Shown: one piece after another, positions 1 through 6,756 of the stretch
Layout of the letters: every line of letters starts with the position of its first letter
Position numbering within the stretch: position 1 is the stretch's first letter
Assembly (NCBI GenBank): GCA_937879855.1
Contig: CALFMO010000053.1
Span: 1 to 22,525, forward strand
Direction of reading: 5' to 3'
Length of the DNA: 22,525 bases
Source: an uncultured Acidobacteriaceae bacterium
Lineage (GTDB): Bacteria > Acidobacteriota > Terriglobia > Terriglobales > Acidobacteriaceae
Made by a program: the position numbers and the translations under genes
Notes under the pieces: model-generated
Seen by the model: the letters and a program-made list of their open reading frames with translations, nothing else
What the model was told of the DNA's origin: nothing
The model's database searches: none

Positions 1-46
1 TGGGTTTGGGAGAACTCACATTCTACGTGGTCCACTTTTCGGGGGC
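1..46. mobile_element. Possible end of an IS21-like insertion sequence
   Basis: The first bases contain GTGGTCCACTTTTCGGGGG (28-46). A GTGGTCCACTTTT motif is, from memory, typical of the repeated terminal sequences of some IS21-family elements. The adjacent protease gene stops at this point, before its expected serine motif. That fits disruption by an element lying mostly to the left of the window. No transposase is visible, so this is a tentative reading. Confidence 0.25.
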
Positions 47-693
47 TGGGTCACCTCCATAACGTCATCGGGGACCATCGCAAGACTGCCTTCCCGAATG
101 ATTGGTTGAAACCTGTGTGCGCCAGCATAGTGCAGAAAATAGCCGCACGTTAGAACCTTATCCCCGGGTCCGATCCTGTATTTCGCCCAAAGATCCGACG
201 TAAAGAACGCAGCAACGGAAATCTGTACCGCATCGTAGTCGTCCCTCATCACAAACGGGATTACGGCCAAGTCAACGGTATCGTCGATTGGGAAGTGCCA
301 TTGAAATGGACCCATCGGGGGCAACGAAATTGTTTTCGCGTTCGTCCCGTTCACAGCTGCCTTCAGATTCACCACGGCGTCCATCTTTGTTATTTGGTGC
401 TGCACATTGCGGCCCGAGGCGTCCGGCGCTATCGCCTTTGCAACATGCCGATTCGTGACGAGGTATACGATCACTTGGTTTCCTTCTAACCGTGTCTCAG
501 GCACCTGCACCACGAATCCTGTTCCATTCAATACGCCATCGATGCCGACAGCTTGGCTCGTGATCCTCAGGACACTCTTGGACAGGGTGTCCTCAAACCT
601 GGGCTGAGGGGCAGGAGTCGGCTGCACGACCTGCCCCGACACTGCCATCTCAAGGGCCACCAGCGCAAGAACGGGCAATATCCTGCTGATCAC
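16..693 (-). CDS. Exported trypsin-like serine protease homologue, truncated
   Basis: This 225-residue product starts at GTG with a good ribosome site (AAAGGAG about nine bases upstream). It begins with a signal-peptide-like hydrophobic stretch (residues 1-20). The first part resembles a chymotrypsin-fold peptidase. GTGFVV followed by YLVTNRHVA gives a candidate catalytic His83, and DDTVDLAVIPF gives a candidate Asp141. The serine motif expected after GSLAMVPDD (a GNSGSP-like loop) is absent. The frame instead ends in about ten proline/arginine-rich residues overlapping a possible insertion-sequence end. The gene therefore looks 3'-truncated and probably encodes an inactive protein, although a non-catalytic homologue is possible. 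The function and substrate are unknown. Confidence 0.6.
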   Translation of the reverse strand: MISRILPVLALVALEMAVSGQVVQPTPAPQPRFEDTLSKSVLRITSQAVGIDGVLNGTGFVVQVPETRLEGNQVIVYLVTNRHVAKAIAPDASGRNVQHQITKMDAVVNLKAAVNGTNAKTISLPPMGPFQWHFPIDDTVDLAVIPFVMRDDYDAVQISVAAFFTSDLWAKYRIGPGDKVLTCGYFLHYAGAHRFQPIIREGSLAMVPDDVMEVTQPPKSGPRRM

Positions 694-762
694 CGTGATT
701 GCTCCTTTCGCTATTTCCCACAGCTAGAACAAACGGAGTGCGATTTCTTGCAGTCATTGCTG

Positions 763-811
763 GAAAATGCGGGGGCAGATGGGAAAATGCGGGGACGAGA
801 AAATGCGGGGA
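763..811. repeat. Three near-tandem copies of GAAAATGCGGGG
   Basis: GAAAATGCGGGG occurs at about 763, 783 and 799, separated by short spacers (GCAGATGG, ACGA), and is followed by ACAAACGGGACG. It lies between the antitoxin-like gene and the truncated protease, in a stretch of about 150 bases with no convincing gene. The role is unknown. Confidence 0.6.
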
Positions 812-840
812 CAAACGGGACGTTTCTCTGCTGCTTTTTC

Positions 841-1089
841 TTACGTAGTTCCCGCACGGCGCTCTTTGCTCTTCTGGCGAAGTTTAGCGAATGCGTCTTC
901 ACCCTCCACCGTTTTCACGCGGCCGCTTTTGAGATCATCGTAACGGCCATCCAGCATCTCGCGAACCTCAGTCAGTTCCTGCAGATACCCGGCCATCGCA
1001 TCCTCGATTAGATCGCTAGGCGGACGTCCAGTCTTGCTCGCGGGTTCCTGGAGGCGTGACTCAGTTTCGGGTCGGAAGCGTACTTCCAT
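841..1089 (-). CDS. Ribbon-helix-helix-like antitoxin or small DNA-binding protein
   Basis: An 82-residue product starts at the ATG that begins MEVRFRPETE. The longer frame, beginning at 1125, adds twelve residues that do not look conserved. The N terminus (a short beta-like MEVRFRP, then helices through SKTGRPPSDLIEDAMAGYL) has the pattern of ParD/CopG-type ribbon-helix-helix antitoxins. The charged C terminus (KLRQKSKERRAGTT) would be the toxin-binding or disordered tail. No toxin gene is recognisable next to it: downstream lies a repeat region and then the truncated protease. It may be an orphan antitoxin or a regulator. No clear Shine-Dalgarno sequence precedes it. Confidence 0.6.
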   Translation of the reverse strand: MEVRFRPETESRLQEPASKTGRPPSDLIEDAMAGYLQELTEVREMLDGRYDDLKSGRVKTVEGEDAFAKLRQKSKERRAGTT

Positions 1090-1232
1090 AGACAGCAGTC
1101 TAGAGTGGCGAACCGGCACTGTCAAAGGGCACTGCTTTTACGCCGCTCGTTGCGCTCGCGGGGCTGACCCTTCGACGTTGCTCAGGGCAAGCTGCCTCCG
1201 CCCCTAACGTGGACACATTTGGAAATCAAAAT

Positions 1233-1273
1233 CCCCACCCTAACGCCGCAAAATGCGCGACGTTAGGATGGGG
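1233..1273. repeat. 41-bp imperfect palindrome, copy 1
   Basis: The arms CCCCACCCTAACGCCG and CGACGTTAGGATGGGG enclose a loop around CAAAATG. A 41-base relative lies at 9040-9080. Both sit just downstream of the 3' end of a minus-strand gene, so they could act as transcript-end hairpins, but no U-tract follows. Most likely a dispersed repeat. Confidence 0.75.
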
Positions 1274-1302
1274 CAACCCGCACAACCGTCACTTCATTCT
1301 TC

Positions 1303-2178
1303 TTACGGATTCGGAACAGGGTTCAATAGCTCGCAACGCTCGACGCACTGTACCGTATTGACCTCGACAGTGGCTTTCTTGTGGCCGGAAACATCGATGT
1401 CGGGGAGGATCAGCAAAGTCTGCGAGCCATTGGCCACATTAAAAGTGCAGTTGAAGTTCATTGTCTGGACGCCACGTTCCTTGCAGCCGGTTTGGTCGAG
1501 GGCGTCGGTCAGGTTTACGGTCTTGTCGTAGACCTGGTCGGCAAGATGCGATGGCAGCAGCGCGACCGTCAGGGGGATGGGCGACTTGATATGCACGCTG
1601 AGTTCCTGGCCGTCGTGGTCGGGAGTCATCAGACTGTAGACCTTGGGCGCGGGCGTGATCTGGTATTTTTCGTCGAGGATGCGGCGCCAGTGGAACTCGG
1701 GCTGAAGGACGCGGTAATACTGGATGTGGAGATCGTTGGGGGACATGAATTGGCGCGCGCCCGGGCCGAGGATGGCGCCGATGGTAGAGACGACGGGCTT
1801 CTCGGGCCTGCGCTCATCGCGGAAGGTAATGATCATGGGGCGTTCGGAGGGAAGATGACACTCGTAAATCGTGCTGGTAACATGCTCCTTCACGCACAGG
1901 AAGCTGAAATGTGCAGGAGCTTGAGGGTCGCGCATGGATGCGTTCCATTCGTCGGCCCAAGTCATGGCCACGGTGACCGGGTAGCGCGAGTCAATCTGCA
2001 CGTGCATGTCGCCACCTCCGACAGCGGGACGATAGATGCGGGCGGCATGAAGGCTGGCGGGCTCCAAAGGGATCGTCTCGGCGTCGGCAGCAATCCAGGT
2101 GGTAGCCTGACCTTGCGCACGCGAGTTTGCGGCAAGGGCGCAGAACAGCAGCACGGCGAAAATGGAAAGGTTCCTCAT
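1303..2178 (-). CDS. Exported hypothetical protein with two related halves
   Basis: The 291-residue protein has a signal peptide (about residues 1-22, cleavage near NSRAQG). I do not recognise a named family. The mature protein appears to contain an internal duplication. MHVQIDSRYPVTVAM (58-72) parallels LSVHIKSPIPLTVAL (193-207). Each is followed at a similar distance by a cysteine pair with identical spacing: C95/C107 and C232/C244, both C-x11-C. Each pair is followed by a hydrophobic strand (PMIITF and TLLILP). Two more cysteines (C278, C282) lie near the C terminus. This suggests two beta-rich domains with one disulfide each, acting outside the cytoplasm. No Shine-Dalgarno sequence is evident. 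The function is unknown. Confidence 0.75.
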   Translation of the reverse strand: MRNLSIFAVLLFCALAANSRAQGQATTWIAADAETIPLEPASLHAARIYRPAVGGGDMHVQIDSRYPVTVAMTWADEWNASMRDPQAPAHFSFLCVKEHVTSTIYECHLPSERPMIITFRDERRPEKPVVSTIGAILGPGARQFMSPNDLHIQYYRVLQPEFHWRRILDEKYQITPAPKVYSLMTPDHDGQELSVHIKSPIPLTVALLPSHLADQVYDKTVNLTDALDQTGCKERGVQTMNFNCTFNVANGSQTLLILPDIDVSGHKKATVEVNTVQCVERCELLNPVPNP

Positions 2179-2275
2179 ACTAGAAGTATGTGCGGGGTCA
2201 ATCGGCGTACCCTAGCGAATTCGCGAGTGGAGGATTACAAAGGTACCTTGCGCCGAGGTCTCTAGCAGGCCTAGC

Positions 2276-3118
2276 CTACTTCCTTTTAACCACGAACATA
2301 TCCGCTTCCGATAGCCCGCATTTCTGGGCCATCTGGTAGCAGTAATAGAAGTGGGCGGCGTTCTGGTTGCGGGAGTCGGTGCCAAAGGTAAATTTCAGGT
2401 GGGCTCGCTTTGCCAGCGTAATGAAGTTTTCGTCGGGGACATGCGCTACTTCATTGATTTCGATTGCGATCTTTTTGGCGTGCGCGAGATCGATGATGCG
2501 TTGCATGCGAGGCCGCGTCCAAAGCTGGCTATACTGCCGTGCGATCGGAACCGGGAGAAAAGTTGGCCAAGCAAAAATGTCGATAGGCTCGGCGGTCAGC
2601 ACCTGCTCGATGAACTGCATATAGCGCGTCATGAACGCATCTTCGTCGTCAACGTGGGTGTCGATTTGCCAGATCGCCAGCCAGGTGCCGTCGCTGTTGG
2701 GCAAGGTGAGCGCGTCCATCAGAACGTAATCCAGTTCGTCCAACAGGCTCTTCGAAAAGCTTTTCGACCAGCCCGCATACACCGGTTGCAGGCCGATGCG
2801 GACGGGATATTTGCGCAGGCCATCGATGTACCGCTTGAGGTCGGTGTCGGTGTTGATGGGATAACCAGGGCCGGGATGCTCGACGATGCCGATCTGTACC
2901 TGCCGCTCTTTTCCGAGTTGAACCGCCTGCTCGATCGTTAACGTGGGACTCAGGTGGACGTGATAGTCCGCCACGGGAAAGCCGGGCTTCGTGATCGGCG
3001 TTGACACGTCCTCACGTCTCGCGGCAAGAAGGTGCGAGAAATGAGGCACCCCGGCGAGTGCGGCTGCGGCCATCACTGAAGTCTCGACGAAACGTCTGCG
3101 CGAACTGGAATGGGTCAT
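2276..3118 (-). CDS. Tat-exported PHP-like metal-dependent hydrolase
   Basis: The 280-residue protein is taken from the ATG giving MTHSSSRRRFVETS. That matches a twin-arginine signal (SRRRFV) followed by a hydrophobic stretch (VMAAAALAGV), so export in folded form is likely. The upstream in-frame start at 3166 adds residues that would precede the Tat motif. Mature sequence begins VADYHVHLSP, whose H53-x-H55 matches the first metal-binding motif of PHP-type phosphoesterases/hydrolases. EH at 80-81, IEINEVAH near 219 and GTDSRN (246-251) fit later metal ligands in a TIM-barrel fold. The final motif has Ser-Arg where PHP proteins often have Ala-His. The substrate cannot be read from the sequence; histidinol-phosphatase-like or general phosphoesterase activity are guesses. 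Confidence 0.7.
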   Translation of the reverse strand: MTHSSSRRRFVETSVMAAAALAGVPHFSHLLAARREDVSTPITKPGFPVADYHVHLSPTLTIEQAVQLGKERQVQIGIVEHPGPGYPINTDTDLKRYIDGLRKYPVRIGLQPVYAGWSKSFSKSLLDELDYVLMDALTLPNSDGTWLAIWQIDTHVDDEDAFMTRYMQFIEQVLTAEPIDIFAWPTFLPVPIARQYSQLWTRPRMQRIIDLAHAKKIAIEINEVAHVPDENFITLAKRAHLKFTFGTDSRNQNAAHFYYCYQMAQKCGLSEADMFVVKRK

Positions 3119-3211
3119 TCGAGGAGCATAGCGGTGAGCAGTCCCGGTAACAGTGACCGCCGTCACGGATCCGCTGATTGCGCAAAACCGCTGATTGAGC
3201 GGCGCGGGAAG

Positions 3212-3265
3212 GGCACGGCTTCAGCCGTGCCGTAAAGGACCCCTATAGGCTGCGGGCTTTAGCCC
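3212..3265. repeat. Pair of short GC hairpins (REP-like)
   Basis: GGCACGGCT-TC-AGCCGTGCC (3212-3231) is a perfect 9-bp stem. It is followed by the smaller GGGCT-TT-AGCCC (3254-3265). The pair lies between the hypothetical gene ending at 3291 and the start of the PHP-like gene. Its sequence is unrelated to the GACAGCCG family elsewhere in the window. No U-tract supports a terminator. Confidence 0.6.
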
Positions 3266-3290
3266 CTGAGGGACGGAAGTATCCTCGAAC

Positions 3291-3947
3291 TCACAGCACT
3301 CTAAATTGAGCCGCCGCCAGCGCGTATTTCTTTTGTTCAGGGTCGATCATGGGATGACTGGCGATGTACCGCTCGACGAGTTGCTCCGTTTCCGGGTGAT
3401 GCAGGTGTCCAAGCCCGTGGAGCGCATCGCCCTGGCAGCGAGGTGAGTCCAACTCGAGGATTCGAGCCAGCGTCTCAAACATTACATCCTGCATCGCCTG
3501 ATCCTCACCACCCTTCGCACGCGATCGATTCCCGCAATGCCAGTCGTAGCAAAGCGAGTCCCACCACATGTGGGCAGACGTCTCGAGCGGCTCAATCGAA
3601 AATAGTTTTTCAAAGAGGTGGAACATAGAACGCACGCACTGCTCGCGGACGGCGAACGCGAGTTCTTCGATCCAAATGATCCGCGCGACGGAGCAATCGA
3701 GGTTACCGCTATGTATTGCCCAAAACCCTTGTTCGAGCTGGGGCTTCGAATAGGCCGATAGCAAAAACTTCGGGTCGCTAAACAACTTTATATAGTGCTC
3801 GGCAATCTCGCGCGGCTCGAATGTCACCTCCACACGCCAGTACCAGGGGTCCGCTTTCTCGTCCGCTGGAACACTCCTGGCAAAAAGGAACTCGACGAAC
3901 TTATCGAATGAGATGCCGGTGATGTCCTGACTGAGTTTTTCGATCAT
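3291..3947 (-). CDS. Hypothetical protein, largely helical
   Basis: The 218-residue protein starts MIEKLSQDITG. I do not recognise a family. It has no signal peptide or membrane segment and is rich in aromatic and acidic residues. The second half, from about SMFHLFEKLF to the end, reads as consecutive amphipathic helices. MFETLARILELDSPRCQGDALHGLGHLHHPETEQLVERYI resembles a HEAT-like repeat pair in which a stretch of gene product is scanned for size, so a scaffold or immunity-type cytoplasmic protein is possible. It stands alone on the minus strand between the PHP-like gene and the RAYT 1 region. The call is based on length, consistent codon use and the absence of a better frame. Confidence 0.6.
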   Translation of the reverse strand: MIEKLSQDITGISFDKFVEFLFARSVPADEKADPWYWRVEVTFEPREIAEHYIKLFSDPKFLLSAYSKPQLEQGFWAIHSGNLDCSVARIIWIEELAFAVREQCVRSMFHLFEKLFSIEPLETSAHMWWDSLCYDWHCGNRSRAKGGEDQAMQDVMFETLARILELDSPRCQGDALHGLGHLHHPETEQLVERYIASHPMIDPEQKKYALAAAQFRVL

Positions 3948-4044
3948 GGTTGCTTCGCGGAGTTGGTTCGGAGCACGGATCAGGGGCCGTGTGTGCCGAT
4001 TGTACCTCGGAGTTCGACTTGCTCCTCCTTATAGGTCCGTGGTT

Positions 4045-4073
4045 CCCATCCGTCGAACCTCGCGACGGATGGG
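4045..4073 (+). repeat. Family B hairpin, copy 1
   Basis: CCCATCCGTCG (4045-4055) pairs with CGACGGATGGG (4063-4073) around loop AACCTCG, an 11-bp perfect stem followed by GGCAGCC. Copy 2 lies 76 bases further on in opposite orientation; the two together form a larger inverted repeat (4045-4079 against 4144-4178). They occupy the spacer of about 250 bases between RAYT 1 and the hypothetical gene. Confidence 0.85.
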
Positions 4074-4149
4074 GCAGCCCTTTCTCCTTGGACCGATTCG
4101 ATGTTGGTTTTGTACTGGCCCACGTTTGCCCTAGCACGACGTAGGCTGC

Positions 4150-4178
4150 CCCACCCGTCGCGGGGTTCGACGGGTGGG
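4150..4178 (-). repeat. Family B hairpin, copy 2, with compensatory changes
   Basis: CCCACCCGTCG pairs with CGACGGGTGGG around CGGGGTT. Relative to copy 1 it is inverted. One stem pair is C-G instead of T-A, with both arms changed so that pairing is kept. It ends 18 bases before the stop codon of RAYT 1 (4197). Confidence 0.85.
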
Positions 4179-4196
4179 TATTCCCGGCTCACGACA

Positions 4197-4748
4197 TCAA
4201 GCGATTTTCCGAACGCGAAGTTTGGCTCTCTGGAACTCGTCGACCAGCACGGGGCCGCGCTCTCCGGTGGCGTAGTGGCGAAAGCTGCTCCAAGCCCATT
4301 GCTGTGGTTCTAGCACCAGTCCGCGCTTTACGGCGTTGCGATGCATGTAGCGTAATTTTTCGATTCGCTTCTTTTCGGTGAAGACCACGAAGTCGTAGAA
4401 ACGGGGCTGCCAGATGTGACCTCTCTGCAATGGTGTAGACCAAAGGTCACACTGGTCTGCGCGCGAGCGAAGATTCTGCAGCAGACGTCGCGCGAAGCTC
4501 TGCTTGAGCGCTGCCATTACGACTGATGGGTTGTCGCGCTGGGCTTCGCTGAGCAACAGATGCACATGCTCGGGCATCACTACGTAGCCGACGACCACGA
4601 AGTGAAATCGTCGGCGGACCTGCTCTAGGATCTCAAGAAACAGGTCACGGTCATGAGGGCTAGTTAATAGTGGGCGGCGCTGATAACAGCTGGTGGTAAT
4701 GAAGTAGAGATATCCTGCGCCATAGTACCGATGGAGTCTCGTCGGCAT
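4197..4748 (-). CDS. REP-associated tyrosine transposase (RAYT 1), IS200-like Y1 HUH nuclease
   Basis: The 183-residue protein is taken from the ATG giving MPTRLHRYYG. A longer frame beginning at TTG 5003 only translates repeats. It has the Y1 transposase pattern: a YFITTSCYQRR strand and then MPEHVHLLL with H61-x-H63, the HUH metal-binding pair. WQPRFYDFVVF follows, and Y134 in KLRYMHRNAVKRGLV is the candidate catalytic tyrosine. RAYTs nick and rejoin single-stranded DNA at REP palindromes and are usually immobile single-copy genes. The size fits the family. Inverted family B hairpins flank the gene (4150-4178, 4817-4845), and GACAGCCG-type repeats lie further upstream. The family B hairpins are the likeliest cognate sites. 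All key residues look intact. Confidence 0.88.
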   Translation of the reverse strand: MPTRLHRYYGAGYLYFITTSCYQRRPLLTSPHDRDLFLEILEQVRRRFHFVVVGYVVMPEHVHLLLSEAQRDNPSVVMAALKQSFARRLLQNLRSRADQCDLWSTPLQRGHIWQPRFYDFVVFTEKKRIEKLRYMHRNAVKRGLVLEPQQWAWSSFRHYATGERGPVLVDEFQRAKLRVRKIA

Positions 4749-4816
4749 TCGTGATTTGTAGCATGGAAGTTTGGTTCTTGGATGTGACGGGTGAACATCG
4801 CGAGAGGGCAGTGGTA

Positions 4817-4845
4817 CCCATCCGTCGAACCTCGCGACGGATGGG
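4817..4845 (+). repeat. Family B hairpin, copy 3
   Basis: This copy is identical to copy 1 over 29 bases (arms CCCATCCGTCG and CGACGGATGGG). It lies about 70 bases upstream of the RAYT 1 start and is inverted relative to copy 2 beyond the gene's 3' end, so RAYT 1 is bracketed. A smaller hairpin, CGATGGG/CCCATCG, follows at 4872-4892. The rest of the 331-base spacer (4749-5079) holds the family A cluster and no gene. Confidence 0.85.
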
Positions 4846-4944
4846 TGTTCGCGGCGATGATTCCAATGGACCGATGGGAGGGTACCCCATCGTGATCCGA
4901 ATTTTCCCAAATCGGTGCAGAATTTAGCCGCGGGAAGAACCCCT

Positions 4945-5036
4945 GCCGCGACACCGAACGTCGCGGCCGGACAGCCGAGGGCGGCTGTCCCCACATGAAT
5001 CAAAAGCTTGACAGCCGAGGCGGCTGTCTCTACGTG
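4945..5036 (+). repeat. Family A REP cluster 1 (composite plus TTGACA-type copy)
   Basis: A GCCGCGAC/GTCGCGGC hairpin (4945-4967) is joined directly to a family A palindrome with GAGGGCGG centre ending CCCCACATG (4969-4996). A second copy then reads TTGACAGCCGAGGCGGCTGT and ends CTACGTG (5008-5036). The same two-hairpin composite recurs at 6582 and 8190. The cluster lies between the RAYT 1 upstream region and the amidohydrolase 3' end. Confidence 0.9.
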
Positions 5037-5079
5037 GAGATCGTTGACGTGGGCATTGTTGTCAAAGGCTCAGGCTCAT

Positions 5080-6531
5080 TTAGCGCGATGGGTTTGTTTT
5101 TCCTGGACCTGTCAGGGCTTGGCCGGGGAAAACATTTTCGACTAGCTTGCCGTCGTCGATCACGGGCGTTCCGGCTACTAGCAAATAATGCACGCCTACG
5201 CTTGGCTCCATGGGCTTTTGGAACGTCGAGCGGTCGACGATCGTCTCGGGATCGAAGATTACTATGTCAGCGTCGGCGCCAACCTGCAGGCGTCCTTTGT
5301 GGCTCGCGGCGACGGTGGATCGCTCCAGCATTTGCGCGGGCATGAGCGTCATCTTATTCAGAGCTTCCATCAAGGTTAGCGTTTTTTTCTCACGCACATA
5401 TTGAGCCAGCACGCGCGAGTAAGTTCCCGCGTTGCGCGGATGGCCTTGGGCTCCGTCGCTCGCGATCATGACCAGCGGGTTAGGAATGATGGCGTCGACG
5501 ATCTCCTGCGTGTTGGCGAAGATCAGCACCCATTGCGGCTTGCTGGAGGTATGCAGTTCGTCGAAACGCTCTTTGGTGAGGTGCTCGCCGGTGTCAGGCA
5601 GGACGAGATTGCCATAATCGATGCCCTGTTTTTCGCGCCATCCGGGATTGAAAACGGCGGAGTTGATGGCGGTCATGCCTGCGATGTAGGGATACGCTTC
5701 GGTCGTGATGTCGAGGCCGCGGGCGCGAGCTCCGGCGATAAGCGAGAGACATTCGAGCGAGTCGCGCAGGCAGGTGCTATTGATGTGCACGATGTGCAGA
5801 GGCGCGCCCGTGATCGCGGCCGCGCCGATGACTTCTTCGGTCGATTCGATCGCGGAACCGGGCTCGATGCGGCCTGCGCTGCGCATGTGCGTATAGACCG
5901 GGACCGTGCGTTCGGCGGCCACGCGGAACATGTCGATGACTTCAAGGCGTGTGGCGCCGGGAGTGTACTGAATGCCCATGCCGATGCCGAGAGCGCCCGC
6001 GTCGAGTTGATCGCGCAGGCGTTGTTCGATGCGCTGAATCTGTTCGGGCGTCGCGGGCTGGTCGGTGGCTGGTCCACTTTGCGGCAGGATGGTTCCCTCG
6101 GGCAACGGCGCGCCGAAGATCAGGGCACGCGCCGCGACGTGGCTGGCGGTGGTTCCATAGTGGATGAGTGAATGTCCTTGCTTGGAATTTAGAAACTGGC
6201 CGACGTCGGGGGCGCCGATTTCCATTTCCAGCGCGGTGGTCACGCCGTCGAAGGCTTTGACGCGCTGGCTGGCGAAATCCTGGCCGTGCTGGTGCAGGTC
6301 GATGAAGCCCGGGGCGACCACGAGGCCAGCGGCGTGGATAACGCGGCGTCCGGTGAGCGGGGTCGTGGCGACGGCCGCGATTTTGCCGTCGCGGATGCCC
6401 ACGTTGCGCACGGCGTCGAGGTGGGTCTCGGGATCGATGACGCGTCCGCCTTCGAGGACGACGTCGTATTGCTGGGCGGTGGCGAGAGTTGTGGCGAAGG
6501 CGAGAGAGAAGGCTAGGAAGAGATTGCGCAT
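5080..6531 (-). CDS. Exported amidohydrolase, N-acyl-D-amino-acid deacylase type
   Basis: The 483-residue protein carries a signal peptide (residues 1-19, ending ATAQ), so it probably acts in the periplasm. QYDVVLEGGRVIDPET and VVAPGFIDLHQHG are the usual N terminus of amidohydrolases. H80-x-H82 is the first metal pair. YTHMRS (H215), LHIVHINS (H246/H249) and ASDG (D359) match later ligands and the catalytic aspartate. GIQYTPGA and GTYSRVLAQYVRE match the D-aminoacylase branch, which releases D-amino acids from N-acyl forms. The GNCG motif carrying the metal-bridging cysteine is replaced by LEMEIGAPD, so a glutamate may take that role or the substrate may differ. Exact specificity is unknown. 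No operon partner is evident. Confidence 0.82.
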   Translation of the reverse strand: MRNLFLAFSLAFATTLATAQQYDVVLEGGRVIDPETHLDAVRNVGIRDGKIAAVATTPLTGRRVIHAAGLVVAPGFIDLHQHGQDFASQRVKAFDGVTTALEMEIGAPDVGQFLNSKQGHSLIHYGTTASHVAARALIFGAPLPEGTILPQSGPATDQPATPEQIQRIEQRLRDQLDAGALGIGMGIQYTPGATRLEVIDMFRVAAERTVPVYTHMRSAGRIEPGSAIESTEEVIGAAAITGAPLHIVHINSTCLRDSLECLSLIAGARARGLDITTEAYPYIAGMTAINSAVFNPGWREKQGIDYGNLVLPDTGEHLTKERFDELHTSSKPQWVLIFANTQEIVDAIIPNPLVMIASDGAQGHPRNAGTYSRVLAQYVREKKTLTLMEALNKMTLMPAQMLERSTVAASHKGRLQVGADADIVIFDPETIVDRSTFQKPMEPSVGVHYLLVAGTPVIDDGKLVENVFPGQALTGPGKTNPSR

Positions 6532-6581
6532 TGGGGCTCCGAAGGTAGCGATGATAGCAGGAGCCGGGTTTTATTCCGGCT

Positions 6582-6731
6582 GCCGCGACCGAAACCGTCG
6601 CGGCTTGGACAGCCGAGGGCGGCTGTCCCCACATGAATCAAACCTGGACAGCCGCGGCTGTCCCTACATGATTCAACACAATTAGCACATCACATCAAAA
6701 CCTTGACAGCCGAGGCGGCTGTCGCTATGTG
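6582..6731 (+). repeat. Family A REP cluster 2 (four hairpins)
   Basis: The cluster contains GCCGCGAC/GTCGCGGC (6582-6604), then a GAGGGCGG-type family A copy (6607-6634). A short copy follows with centre GCCGCGGC (6646-6670), and then TTGACAGCCGAGGCGGCTGT ending CTATGTG (6703-6731). It fills the spacer between the divergent amidohydrolase and DedA-like genes. Confidence 0.9.
6703..6731 (+). promoter_or_regulatory. Promoter-like REP copy upstream of the DedA-like gene
   Basis: This REP variant begins with a consensus -35 box TTGACA (6703-6708). After exactly 17 bases it has TATGTG (6726-6731), a weak -10 match of three out of six. A transcript would start near 6738, about 20 bases before the proposed start codon of the membrane-protein gene. 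The copy at 5008-5036 has the same layout with TACGTG. The promoter role is an inference. Confidence 0.3.
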
Positions 6732-6756
6732 GGGTCATCACGTACACTAGCGTTTC

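Noticed and set aside
1381..2265. 294-codon open frame on the plus strand
   Set aside because: It is antisense to the signal-peptide-bearing gene with conserved cysteine pairs. The plus translation has no recognisable feature.
4749..5003. N-terminal extension of RAYT 1 from TTG 5003
   Set aside because: The added residues are encoded by a family A copy and a family B hairpin; family similarity starts at MPTRLHRYYG.
5401..6171. 256-codon open frame on the plus strand
   Set aside because: It is antisense to the amidohydrolase, with low-complexity translation and no motif.
6646..6670. REP stems as intrinsic terminators
   Set aside because: Strong GC stems are present but no U-tract follows any copy; only the structure after rpsA meets that criterion.
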